Shown here: piece after piece, positions 51,013-59,550 of the stretch
Layout: the number at the start of each line of letters is the position of its first letter
Numbering within the stretch: the first letter of the stretch is position 1
Assembly: GCA_963776225.1 (NCBI GenBank)
Contig: CAVZLL010000001.1
Coordinates: 372,001 to 436,000, forward strand
Length of the DNA: 64,000 nucleotides
Reading direction: 5' to 3'
DNA from: Bog-756 sp963776225
GTDB lineage: Bacteria; Actinomycetota; Acidimicrobiia; Acidimicrobiales; RAAP-2
Translations under genes and position numbers: made by a program
Notes under the pieces: model-generated
The model's input: only the letters and a program-made list of their open reading frames with translations
Databases searched by the model: none
Told to the model about the DNA's origin: nothing

Positions 51013-54000
51013 GTGCGAGGTCGCAGGCGAGGGGTACTCCTCGCGGGGGGCATCCTGGCTGCAGCGCTCGTGGTCCAATCAGGGACGGCGGTGTCGACCG
51101 GGAGTGGAGGTGCCACCCCGTCGCGGCCCGTCCCGCACACGGACCCCACCCCCCGAGGGGAAGGCCCGACGGCCGCTGCGGCCGCACCGCCGCTGGTACC
51201 GGTCGGTGTTCCGGCCACACTCCCGGCAGGAGCGGTCGAGCTCGGGTCGGTCTCGCCGTCCGAGCCGGTCGAGGTGGACGTCGTGCTGCGCCCACGCAAC
51301 GAGTCGGACCTGGCACGGGAGGCCGCCGCGGTCACCACGCCAGGGTCCCCGGACTACGGACGGTACCTGCCACCGGGCGCGTTCGCCGGACGGTTCGGCG
51401 CGGACCCGACGTCGGCGGGGAGAGTGCGGCGCCTCGTCGCAGCCGCCGGCCTCAAGGTGGCGGGCACCGCGCTGGACGGTCTGGACCTCGCGGTGAGCGG
51501 TCCCGCCGTCCGCATCGAGCACCTCTTCCACACCGGGCTGCTCCGGGTGCGGTTGGCCGACGGGTCGACCGGCCAGCTGTCCACGGGCCCGGCCCGCCTC
51601 CCGCACGAGGTCGCCCCGGCTGTCGCGGGAGTCGTCGGGCTCGACGACCTGGTGCGCCACGCCCCCTCGGGGGCACAGGGCAGCAGGGGTTCGCTCCCCG
51701 TGGGCGGTACCCGCTCGGGAGGCACGGCACAATCACCGCCGACGGCTGCCCGCAACGGCCCGAGCACGTCCGGTCCGCGCCCCTGCAAGGCGGCCCGGGC
51801 TCACGCGGTCGCCGACTCAGGGCTGACCGACGACGTGCTGGCAGCCCGCTACGGGGCCGATCCGCTCTACGCGTCGGGCGAGGCGGGCCGCGGGCAGAGC
51901 GTCGCGGTCACCGAGTTCGAAGCGTTCGCGCGATCCGACGTCGCCGCGTTCGACACCTGCTACTTCGGTGCCGCCAAGGCCCGCTCGATGGCAGCCGCGA
52001 CCCGGGTGATCCCGGTCGACGGCGGTGATCCCCGGGGGGCCACCGCGGACGGCGAGGCGGCACTCGACATCGAGAACCTCTCGGCCCTCGCCCCCGAAGC
52101 CCACCTCGACGTGTACGAGGCACCCAACACGCCGGCCGGATCACTCGACACCTACAGCAGGATCATCGCCGACGACCGGGACTCGCTGATCTCGACCAGC
52201 TGGGGGTTCTGCGAGGCCGGCTTGCGGTCCGGGGCACCCGGTGTGCAGGAGATCGAGAACGTTCTCTTCGAGCAGGCCGCCGCCCAGGGGCAGACGGTCG
52301 TCGCTGCTGCCGGCGACAACGGATCCAACGATTGCGGCGGCAAAGGCGCCTCGGTCCCGCCGATCCTCTCGGTCGACGATCCGGCCAGCCAGCCCTATGT
52401 CCTCGGGGTGGGGGGGACCGCCCTCCGGGGTTCCGGGTCCTCCACGAAAGAGACCGTCTGGAACGAGGGACCGGACGTCGGTGGCGGCGGCGGGGGCCTC
52501 TCGGCGACCTGGACCGCGCCGGGTTGGCAGACCGACAGCGGGGTGCCGGGTGTCGCCGCGCCGGGGATCATCGCACGGGCCCAGCACCTTCCCGGATCGA
52601 CCTTCTGCCGCCCCCACGCCGCTGCGTGCCGCGAGGTACCCGACGTGAGCGCGGCGGCCGACCCGCTCGCCGGTGGGGTCACCGTCTTCAACCAGGGTGA
52701 GTGGACCGTCGAGGGTGCGACGTCCTCCGCTGCCCCGATCTGGGCGGCGCTGCTCGCCGACGTCGCCTCCACGACCGGATGCGGGGCACGATCGGGACTC
52801 GGGTTCGTGCCGCCACTGCTCTACACGGTGGCCGCCGACCCGTCCACCTACGCGACGTCGTTCTACGACATGACCCTCGGTAACAACGCGCTGTTCCCGG
52901 CCTCGTCGGGCCTCTATCCGGCGACCCCCGGGTACGACATGGCGTCCGGTCTGGGCACGCCCCGCCTCACCGGGCCCCGCGGAGGACCGGGCCTCGCCGC
53001 CGCACTCTGCGCGGCGACGGCTGGCCATTCGGACCGTCCGACCGTCACCAAGGTCACCCCGGGCACGGTGCGGACGACCCCCCACGGACCGGGACCGGTC
53101 ACCGTCGAGGTCACCGGATCGGGGTTCGAGAACGCAGCGGGACACCCCTCGGTCCGGTCGGTCTCCATCGGAACCGCCGCGCTCCGGCCGGGACCGGTCG
53201 GGACGGTCGGTGTCACCGTGATCTCCAAGCACGTCCTCGCGGTCCGGGTACCCGACGGACGCGCCTTGGCACCTGCCGGATCGGGATCGGACGGCGCGGG
53301 CGACTACCAGGTGGTGGTGACCACGAGCGGCGGTCTGAGCAGCCAGCCGGGGCCACACTCGCTGCTGCGCTACAACGACGTCACCGAGGACGGTGCGGTC
53401 CCGACCGTCAGCAGCATCGGGCCCACCGGCGGGCCGCCCGGCGGCGGCACGGTGACCGTGTACGGATCCGGGTTCAACGGGGCAAAACGGGTCACCTTCG
53501 GATCACTGCCCGGCACCCGGGTGCGGGTCCTCTCCGACCACCGGCTCACCGTCGTCGCACCTGCCGAATCCGCGCGAACCCACTGCGCCGGGCACACCGA
53601 CCCGGCAACCGACGTCTGCCAGGTGGACGTGGTGGTGACAGGCCGGTTCGGTTCGAGCACCGTGGTGCCGCCCCTCCCCCCGTACAGCGGCAAGATCACC
53701 CTCAACAAGTACGGGGTGTTCCCTCCCCCGCCGGGCTGTGGCTGTGAAACGGTTCCCGCAGCCACCGAGTACGACTACCTGGCACCGCCGGAGGTCACCT
53801 CGGTCACCGCGGTAGCCGGAGCCGACGGCCGCCAGTACGTGAGCGCGTTCGGCTACACCACCATGGTCGTCCATGGCTCGGGCTTCGACATCCTCGGCTA
53901 CGAGTGGACCGACGTCGGAAGGTGGGGGTCTGCCGCGTCGGTGGACTCGATGGCGACGACCGCCATCTCCGCACACACGGTCACCGTCCTCTCCCCGATG

Positions 54001-54732
54001 GCCCCGCAGGGCGCAGCACTGCCCGATCGGGTCCCGGTCACCGTGCAGACCCTGGCGAGCCCCAACCGCGCGGACCTCGACTCGGCGACCGCGCCGAGCC
54101 GGAGCGGCTCGGTCAGCTTCGCTCCGAACCCCACGGTGACCGGGGTCTCGGCCGGACCGGGTCGGCGGCTCGCAGGACCGGACACCGGCGGCACCCGTCT
54201 CACCGTCACCGGCACAGGACTCGGCGCGTCGACCAGCGTCCTCATCGTCGACGAGACCCCGAAGAACAACTCGCTCGGGACGACGTATCGGGTCTCGCTG
54301 CGGGGCCGGAGCCTGGTGTTCGCGACGCCCCCGGCGGGGGTCGGCGTCGACGACGTCCTGGCGTGCAACGTCACCTCGTGCTCCATGGCCAGGCCGCGGA
54401 TCGACACGTTCACCTACTTCGCCCCCGGCAACCCGACCCTGTTCGGCTCGGGACCGAGGTCGGGCCCCGCCCGCGGGGGCACGCTGGTGACCCTTCACGG
54501 GGAACGGCTCGGGTTCGTGACCGCGGTGCGGTTCGGTCGGACCGAAGCGACCTCCTTCGTCAACCCCCGCGGAAGGACCGACGGCGGTGACCCGAGCACG
54601 GTCTACGTGGTCGCGCCACCCGGTGCCGCCGGGACGGATGTCCCGATCCGGGTCGAGACGCTGGCGAGCAAGGTCGACGGCAGCGGGTTCTCCCCGGTCA
54701 CCACGGTGGCGCGGTTCCGCTACGCCGGCTGA
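51013..54732 (+). CDS. Sedolisin (S53 peptidase) with IPT/TIG repeats
   Basis: 1239 residues, GTG start three bases after the upstream stop. Signal peptide, then a pro-kumamolisin activation domain ('VELGSVSPSEPVEVDVVLRPRNESDLAREAAAV'). The S53 domain follows: Glu348 and Asp352 in ADGEAALDIENL, Asp in AAAGDNGSND, and catalytic Ser571 in GATSSAAPIWAAL. From ~residue 680 several IPT/TIG-like beta domains with 'PTVSSIGPTGGPPGGGTVTVYGSGF' spacing. An acid-type secreted endopeptidase processed by removal of its propeptide. Tail domains may bind the cell surface or polysaccharide. Co-transcription with the propeller protein suggests joint export. Confidence 0.93.
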   Translation: MRGRRRGVLLAGGILAAALVVQSGTAVSTGSGGATPSRPVPHTDPTPRGEGPTAAAAAPPLVPVGVPATLPAGAVELGSVSPSEPVEVDVVLRPRNESDLAREAAAVTTPGSPDYGRYLPPGAFAGRFGADPTSAGRVRRLVAAAGLKVAGTALDGLDLAVSGPAVRIEHLFHTGLLRVRLADGSTGQLSTGPARLPHEVAPAVAGVVGLDDLVRHAPSGAQGSRGSLPVGGTRSGGTAQSPPTAARNGPSTSGPRPCKAARAHAVADSGLTDDVLAARYGADPLYASGEAGRGQSVAVTEFEAFARSDVAAFDTCYFGAAKARSMAAATRVIPVDGGDPRGATADGEAALDIENLSALAPEAHLDVYEAPNTPAGSLDTYSRIIADDRDSLISTSWGFCEAGLRSGAPGVQEIENVLFEQAAAQGQTVVAAAGDNGSNDCGGKGASVPPILSVDDPASQPYVLGVGGTALRGSGSSTKETVWNEGPDVGGGGGGLSATWTAPGWQTDSGVPGVAAPGIIARAQHLPGSTFCRPHAAACREVPDVSAAADPLAGGVTVFNQGEWTVEGATSSAAPIWAALLADVASTTGCGARSGLGFVPPLLYTVAADPSTYATSFYDMTLGNNALFPASSGLYPATPGYDMASGLGTPRLTGPRGGPGLAAALCAATAGHSDRPTVTKVTPGTVRTTPHGPGPVTVEVTGSGFENAAGHPSVRSVSIGTAALRPGPVGTVGVTVISKHVLAVRVPDGRALAPAGSGSDGAGDYQVVVTTSGGLSSQPGPHSLLRYNDVTEDGAVPTVSSIGPTGGPPGGGTVTVYGSGFNGAKRVTFGSLPGTRVRVLSDHRLTVVAPAESARTHCAGHTDPATDVCQVDVVVTGRFGSSTVVPPLPPYSGKITLNKYGVFPPPPGCGCETVPAATEYDYLAPPEVTSVTAVAGADGRQYVSAFGYTTMVVHGSGFDILGYEWTDVGRWGSAASVDSMATTAISAHTVTVLSPMAPQGAALPDRVPVTVQTLASPNRADLDSATAPSRSGSVSFAPNPTVTGVSAGPGRRLAGPDTGGTRLTVTGTGLGASTSVLIVDETPKNNSLGTTYRVSLRGRSLVFATPPAGVGVDDVLACNVTSCSMARPRIDTFTYFAPGNPTLFGSGPRSGPARGGTLVTLHGERLGFVTAVRFGRTEATSFVNPRGRTDGGDPSTVYVVAPPGAAGTDVPIRVETLASKVDGSGFSPVTTVARFRYAG

Positions 54733-54777
54733 CCGTGAGGGCCGCTCCGAACGGGACCGTCCACGATCCCGGTGGGC

Positions 54778-57700
54778 TCAGTCGAACCGGAGGGTGACCA
54801 GCTCGAACGGGCGGAGCTCGAGCTCCACGGCGCCCTCTTGCAACCTGACCGGGGAAACCTCGCGCTCCAGGAGATCGGTGCGGCACGCCGAGGCGAACGG
54901 GCGGTGCAGGGTCACCCGGCAGGAACCCCGCGATCCCCACACCTCGCAGACCCGCACCACGACGGCGTCACTTCGGTCGGCGAACTTGACCGCTTCGACG
55001 CTCACCCCTGGTCGGTCGACGCTGACCACCCGGCCCGCGGTCCGGCCGGGGACCAGGGAGAGGGGGAGGTTGAAGAACTCCGCCTGCGAGACGACCCCGT
55101 CGACCGCCCGCAGGTCTCCGGGATGGGGGAGCAGGGCGTAGGCGAACCGGTGCTCCCCCTGGTCCGCCTCCGGGTCGGGGAAGCCGGGCGCGCGGAGGAG
55201 CGAGAGCCGGAGCGTGTGCCCGCGGGTGTCGTACCCGTACTTGCAGTCGTTGAGGAGGGCGACCCCGTACCCCGGCTCGCTCAGGTCCGCCCAGCGGTGC
55301 CCGCAGACCTCGAACTGCGCCCGCTCCCAGCTGGTATTGGTCACGGTCGGTCGCTCGATGTGGCCGTGCTGGATCTCGTAGGTGGCACGTGTCGAGCGCA
55401 CCGAGACGGGGAAGGCCACCTTGAGGAAACGGTGCCGCTCGTGCCAATCCACGACGGTGCGGAATTCGAGCCGGCGGGACCCGGCGGCCAGACGCATCGT
55501 CTGGGTGATGGTCGACGCCCCGAAGGTCCGCACCAGACGCACCCCGGCCCGCAGGGGGTTACCCTCCACGATCTCGATCGCGTCCACATCGATCAGGTCG
55601 GTGACCTGGTCGAGATAGGACAGGTCGACGTCCCAGGCGTCGAAGGCGGGCGGGTGATCTTCGTGGACCTGGAAGAGGTTGCCGCGCTCACCGGCCGCGA
55701 GGACCTCGCGAGCAGCCGGCAGGTCGCGCACCGACTCCAGCAGCCCGTCGGCATCCCAGCGGACCCTGAGGAGACCGTTGTCCATCCACCCGTCGCCGAC
55801 CTCGACCGGCTCACCACCGGATGTCGCAGCGTCGGAGCGCACGGGTGACCACCCGCAACCCGGCACGGAGACCACCGCCAGTGAGCCGTCGGGCAGATCG
55901 GTGACCTCGGTCCGGTCGTAGGAGGACGGGTTGAACGCGACCAGCCCGCCCTCGCCGGCGGTCCCGTCGCCGTCGGCGAGGGCGCGTTGGGCCTCGGCGA
56001 CGATCGCCCCAGCGGTTTCGAGCGCCTCGGCGTGCTCGCGTCGGGCGTCCTCGTAGACCAGGTGGATGCCCGAACCGGGGAGGATGTCGTGGAATTGCTG
56101 GAAGAGGAGCAGCTTCCACGCCCGCTCGAGGTCGGAGCGGCGGTCGAGGGACGCGGCGACCGACCAGAGCTCGGCCGACCGGAGCGCCTCCTCACCGCGG
56201 CGGTTGGCGAGCTTGACGTCGGCATGGGTGGTGAGGGTGCCGCGGTGGCTCTCGAGATAGAGCTCGCCGACCCAGGTGGGAAGGTCCCCGGCCTCGTCGT
56301 GAGCGCGGTCGAGGAAGGCTGCCACCGTTCCGATCTCCACCCGCGGCATCCCGTCGACGTCGGTCAGGCGGTCGAGACGCCCGAGCATCGCCGCGGTCGG
56401 ACCCCCACCGCCGTCGCCGTACCCGTAGGGATAGAGGTTCCGTGCAGCACCGTCCGGACGGACCCCGCGGTCCTGACCCGCCGCGAGCTGAGGGGCGGAG
56501 CAGTCCCCGTTGTAGGTGTCGGCAGGCGGGAAGTGGGCCAGCAGGCGGCTCCCGTCGTGTCCCTCCCACCAGAACGTGGTGTGGGGGAAGGGGTTGGTGT
56601 CGTTCCAGCTCAGCTTCTGGGTGATCAGTGAGGTCACCCCGGCCTGCCGGGCGATCTGCGGCAGCGCCGCAGAGTAGCCGAAGACGTCGGGGATCCAGAG
56701 CTCGTGGGTCTCGACACCGAGCTCCTCGGCGAAGAAGCGCTTGCCGAACACCAGCTGGCGGACGAGCGACTCACCCGACGGGACGTTGCTGTCCGGCTCG
56801 ACCCACATCCCGCCGACCGGCTCCCATCGGCCGCCGCGGACCTGATCGAGGATGCCGCGGTAGAGGTCGGGGTACCCCTCCTTCATCCACTGGTACTGAA
56901 CCGCCTGGCTGCACACGAACCGGTGTCCGGGGTGGCGTTCGAGGAGTCGGAGCTGGTTGGAGAAGGTGCGCGCACACTTGCGCTTCGTCTCCCGGACCGG
57001 CCAGAGCCAGGCGCAGTCGATGTGGGCGTGACCCACCGCGACCACCGAGTGGACGGAGGTCGAGGGCGAGTCGAGCGCGGGGGCAAGCGCGGCCCTGGCG
57101 GCGGTCACCGACCCGGGGAGCTCGCCCTGTTCGACGATCTCCCGTGCGGTGCCCAGCGCCCGGAGGATCTCCTCGGATCGTCCGGGGAGCAGAACGGCCA
57201 GCTCGAGCAGGACCCGCATGTCGAGGAAGAGCGCCTCGACATCCCGGTCGACCAATGCGAGCTCCGCGGTCTGCAACCGGTAGAGGGGGGCGCCCCCGGG
57301 GTCCGGGAGCAGTAGGGGCCAGTCGGCCAGGTGCCAGGGGGGGATCGGGTTGGCCGCCGCCTCCACGAAGAACTCGACGGGCTCGCCACCCTTGGCGTCG
57401 GTGGTCAGCACGAGCTCCCGGTGCCGATGATGGAGGCCCTGCACCGGGCGTCCCCCGGTGTCCCAGACCAGCCCCTCGGCGGTGAAGCCGACCATCTGGT
57501 CCCCGCCCAGATGGACGAGGGCCACCACCTCGGCCCCGGACCACGCCGGGAGGATGGTGCCGCGGAACCGGAACCACGTCGTGCCCCACATCGGGCCCCA
57601 GGCGGCACCCACGTCGAAGGGCAGGAACGGCCGTTCGATCGCCTGACGGGCCGGTACCGGTTCTCCGTCGAGCTGGTGGGCAGCGACCTCGAGCGCTGAT

Positions 57701-57792
57701 CGCTGACCGTAGATCGCGGGGCGCACCACCTCCGAGAGAAGGCGTCGCGCCAGGCCCGGCTCCTCGAGCACCGATCCGGACGTGCCCCGCAT
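54778..57792 (-). CDS. Alpha-mannosidase, glycoside hydrolase family 38
   Basis: 1004 residues, ATG. GH38 zinc motif 'VVAVGHAHIDCAWLWPVRETKRKCARTFSN' and nucleophile Asp in 'ELWIPDVFGYSAALPQIARQAG'. 'QKLSWNDTNPFPHTTFWWEGHDGSRLLAHF' and the C-terminal beta domains are also typical. No signal peptide, so it is cytoplasmic, as in the class II actinobacterial relatives. Cleaves alpha-mannose from glycans or mannosides. Convergent with the sedolisin gene. Confidence 0.94.
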   Translation of the reverse strand: MRGTSGSVLEEPGLARRLLSEVVRPAIYGQRSALEVAAHQLDGEPVPARQAIERPFLPFDVGAAWGPMWGTTWFRFRGTILPAWSGAEVVALVHLGGDQMVGFTAEGLVWDTGGRPVQGLHHRHRELVLTTDAKGGEPVEFFVEAAANPIPPWHLADWPLLLPDPGGAPLYRLQTAELALVDRDVEALFLDMRVLLELAVLLPGRSEEILRALGTAREIVEQGELPGSVTAARAALAPALDSPSTSVHSVVAVGHAHIDCAWLWPVRETKRKCARTFSNQLRLLERHPGHRFVCSQAVQYQWMKEGYPDLYRGILDQVRGGRWEPVGGMWVEPDSNVPSGESLVRQLVFGKRFFAEELGVETHELWIPDVFGYSAALPQIARQAGVTSLITQKLSWNDTNPFPHTTFWWEGHDGSRLLAHFPPADTYNGDCSAPQLAAGQDRGVRPDGAARNLYPYGYGDGGGGPTAAMLGRLDRLTDVDGMPRVEIGTVAAFLDRAHDEAGDLPTWVGELYLESHRGTLTTHADVKLANRRGEEALRSAELWSVAASLDRRSDLERAWKLLLFQQFHDILPGSGIHLVYEDARREHAEALETAGAIVAEAQRALADGDGTAGEGGLVAFNPSSYDRTEVTDLPDGSLAVVSVPGCGWSPVRSDAATSGGEPVEVGDGWMDNGLLRVRWDADGLLESVRDLPAAREVLAAGERGNLFQVHEDHPPAFDAWDVDLSYLDQVTDLIDVDAIEIVEGNPLRAGVRLVRTFGASTITQTMRLAAGSRRLEFRTVVDWHERHRFLKVAFPVSVRSTRATYEIQHGHIERPTVTNTSWERAQFEVCGHRWADLSEPGYGVALLNDCKYGYDTRGHTLRLSLLRAPGFPDPEADQGEHRFAYALLPHPGDLRAVDGVVSQAEFFNLPLSLVPGRTAGRVVSVDRPGVSVEAVKFADRSDAVVVRVCEVWGSRGSCRVTLHRPFASACRTDLLEREVSPVRLQEGAVELELRPFELVTLRFD

Positions 57793-57803
57793 CCCGACGT
57801 CGC

Positions 57804-58301
57804 TCAGCGGACCGGTGCCTCTCGGGCGGCCTTCTCGGCTTCCTTGTGCCTGCGGTGCTGTTCGAGGATGTGCTCGTGTGAGGCACCCCTGGTGGGCACG
57901 TCAGGGTGGTGATGCCGGCAGAGGATGTACGGCGTCCCGTCCAGCGGGTGATGACCGATCCGCCAGCATCCCTTGGTGTGGCAGTTCACCTTCCGGACAC
58001 CGGTGTACACGCCGATGCCGACCGCGCTGATCAGGGTCGCCTCACCGAAGTCCGACCCGAAGCCGGACCAGAAGTTGTAGTAGACGTCCGGGCCACCGTG
58101 CAGCGTCCCCGTATGCAGGGCCAGCCAGTGCCGCACCGCCGCGAAGGAGGCGAGGAGGAATGTCAGTCCCACCACGAGGGCAACGAGGAGCGGGACGATG
58201 GTCCACTTCCTCACCGGGATCGGGTCGGTCTCGCTCACGCCGGCCGTCGGGGTGGCCGGAGACGGCGGGCCCTGGGTCGTGGCCTCGATGTCGGCGCTCA
58301 T
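57804..58301 (-). CDS. Hypothetical one/two-helix membrane protein with Cys/His-rich tail
   Basis: 165 residues, ATG. A Pro/Thr-rich N-terminus is followed by a hydrophobic helix ('TIVPLLVALVVGLTFLLASFAAV'). 'YYNFWSGFGSDFGEATLISAVGIGVYTGV' may be a second segment. The tail 'VNCHTKGCWRIGHHPLDGTPYILCRHHHPDVP' holds Cys and His spaced for one metal site. Similar sequences occur in actinobacteria and their phages as uncharacterised proteins. Function unknown. Confidence 0.75.
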   Translation of the reverse strand: MSADIEATTQGPPSPATPTAGVSETDPIPVRKWTIVPLLVALVVGLTFLLASFAAVRHWLALHTGTLHGGPDVYYNFWSGFGSDFGEATLISAVGIGVYTGVRKVNCHTKGCWRIGHHPLDGTPYILCRHHHPDVPTRGASHEHILEQHRRHKEAEKAAREAPVR

Positions 58302-58382
58302 GCCGAAAGACTAGGAGGGGTGCGGGTGGGACGGTGGGAGCAGGTGGAATCACTCAGCGGCGGTCAGGCGTGCCATTCGGCG

Positions 58383-58654
58383 TCACGCCGGCAGGACGGC
58401 GCGCGTCCGGTCACGCAAAGGTGAAATCGGTGCTCCTGTGTGCCAGGACGCGCCCGGCGGGAGATTCTGGGCGTTGACGGTTGGTGTAGCTCCCAGCGGC
58501 AGCGTCACGCACTCCTCGACCGGGGCCGGTCCGCGGGCCGCGCCGGCCGTCGACGTCGTGGTCAGTGGGAGCACCATCGCCGACAGGGTGCAGGTGACGG
58601 CTGCCGCGAACCCGAGCGCCGGGCGGAGCCACCGTCGGAGGGTCGTCTCGCCAT
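58383..58654 (-). pseudogene. Possible small secreted protein with frameshift after the start
   Basis: An ATG at 58654 with a good AGGAAGGA site gives only 30 residues in its own frame. One frame over, starting within four codons, lies a classic signal peptide ('LRRWLRPALGFAAAVTCTL', 'SAMVLPLTTTSTAGAA') and a ~55-residue mature part with one Cys pair-less 'EECVTLPLG'. Restoring one base near 58643 would join them. The rest of the 58302-58778 gap shows nothing else that I can call. Could be a real frameshift, an indel error or coincidence. Confidence 0.35.
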
Positions 58655-58778
58655 GGGCGGCCTTCCTTCCTCGTCGACTGCTTTCCCCGCAGGTTGTACG
58701 GATCCGACGTGTGGCCGTCGACGCGATCTCCTGAACTGCGGTTGCCACCAACCAGAGTCCCTGTGCGAGGATGACCCG

Positions 58779-59549
58779 GTGACGATGAGCGACCAGGTGG
58801 CTCCGCCCCCTCCCAGCGATTCGGGTCCACCGGCCGCCTCGGCGGTCGATCTCGTCAAGACCTACGGCAGCGGGGACGCCACCGTGCATGCGCTCGACGG
58901 GGTGACCGTCGACTTCGAACGGGGCTGCTTCACGACGGTCATGGGGCCGTCGGGCTCGGGAAAGTCGACGCTCCTCCACTGCATGGCGGGCCTCGATGTC
59001 CCGACCTCGGGACGGACCTTCGTCGGCGGCGAGGAGATCGGACTGCTCGACGATGCCGGCCTCACCCGGATGCGGAGGGACCGGGTCGGCTTCGTCTTCC
59101 AGTCGTTCAACCTCGTCCCGACCCTCACCGCCGGCGAGAACATCACGCTCCCGGCCGACCTCGCCGGCCGACCGATCGACCAGGAATGGTTCGACTTCCT
59201 GGTCGACCAACTGGGCATCCGGGACCGCCTCTCCCACCGCCCGAGCGAGATGTCCGGAGGTCAGCAACAGCGGACCGCGTGTGCCCGCGCCCTCATCGGC
59301 AGGCCTGATCTGATCTTCGCCGACGAGCCCACCGGCAATCTCGACTCGAATTCCTCGGCCGAGCTGCTCGGTTTCCTGCGCCGCTCGGTGACGGAGTTCG
59401 GCCAGTCCATCGTCATGGTCACCCACGATCCCCGGGGCGCCGCCCAATCGGACAGGGTGGTGTTCCTGGCCGACGGCCGGGTCGTGGACGACCTCCTCCG
59501 GCCGACCGAGGATTCCGTCCTGGAGCGTATGCGAACCCTGGGCGAGTGA
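58779..59549 (+). CDS. ABC transporter ATP-binding protein (MacB/LolD type)
   Basis: 256 residues from GTG 58779 with GCGAGG upstream (ATG 58785 also possible). Walker A GPSGSGKST, Q-loop FVFQSFNL, signature MSGGQQQR, Walker B LIFADEPTGNLDS, H-loop THD. The 'DEPTGNLD' and 'NLVPTLTAGENI' wording is typical of the MacB/LolD subclass that drives FtsX-type permeases. The permease follows after one base, forming the exporter or lipid/lipoprotein-handling complex in the cytoplasmic membrane. Confidence 0.95.
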   Translation: MTMSDQVAPPPPSDSGPPAASAVDLVKTYGSGDATVHALDGVTVDFERGCFTTVMGPSGSGKSTLLHCMAGLDVPTSGRTFVGGEEIGLLDDAGLTRMRRDRVGFVFQSFNLVPTLTAGENITLPADLAGRPIDQEWFDFLVDQLGIRDRLSHRPSEMSGGQQQRTACARALIGRPDLIFADEPTGNLDSNSSAELLGFLRRSVTEFGQSIVMVTHDPRGAAQSDRVVFLADGRVVDDLLRPTEDSVLERMRTLGE

Positions 59550-59550
59550 C

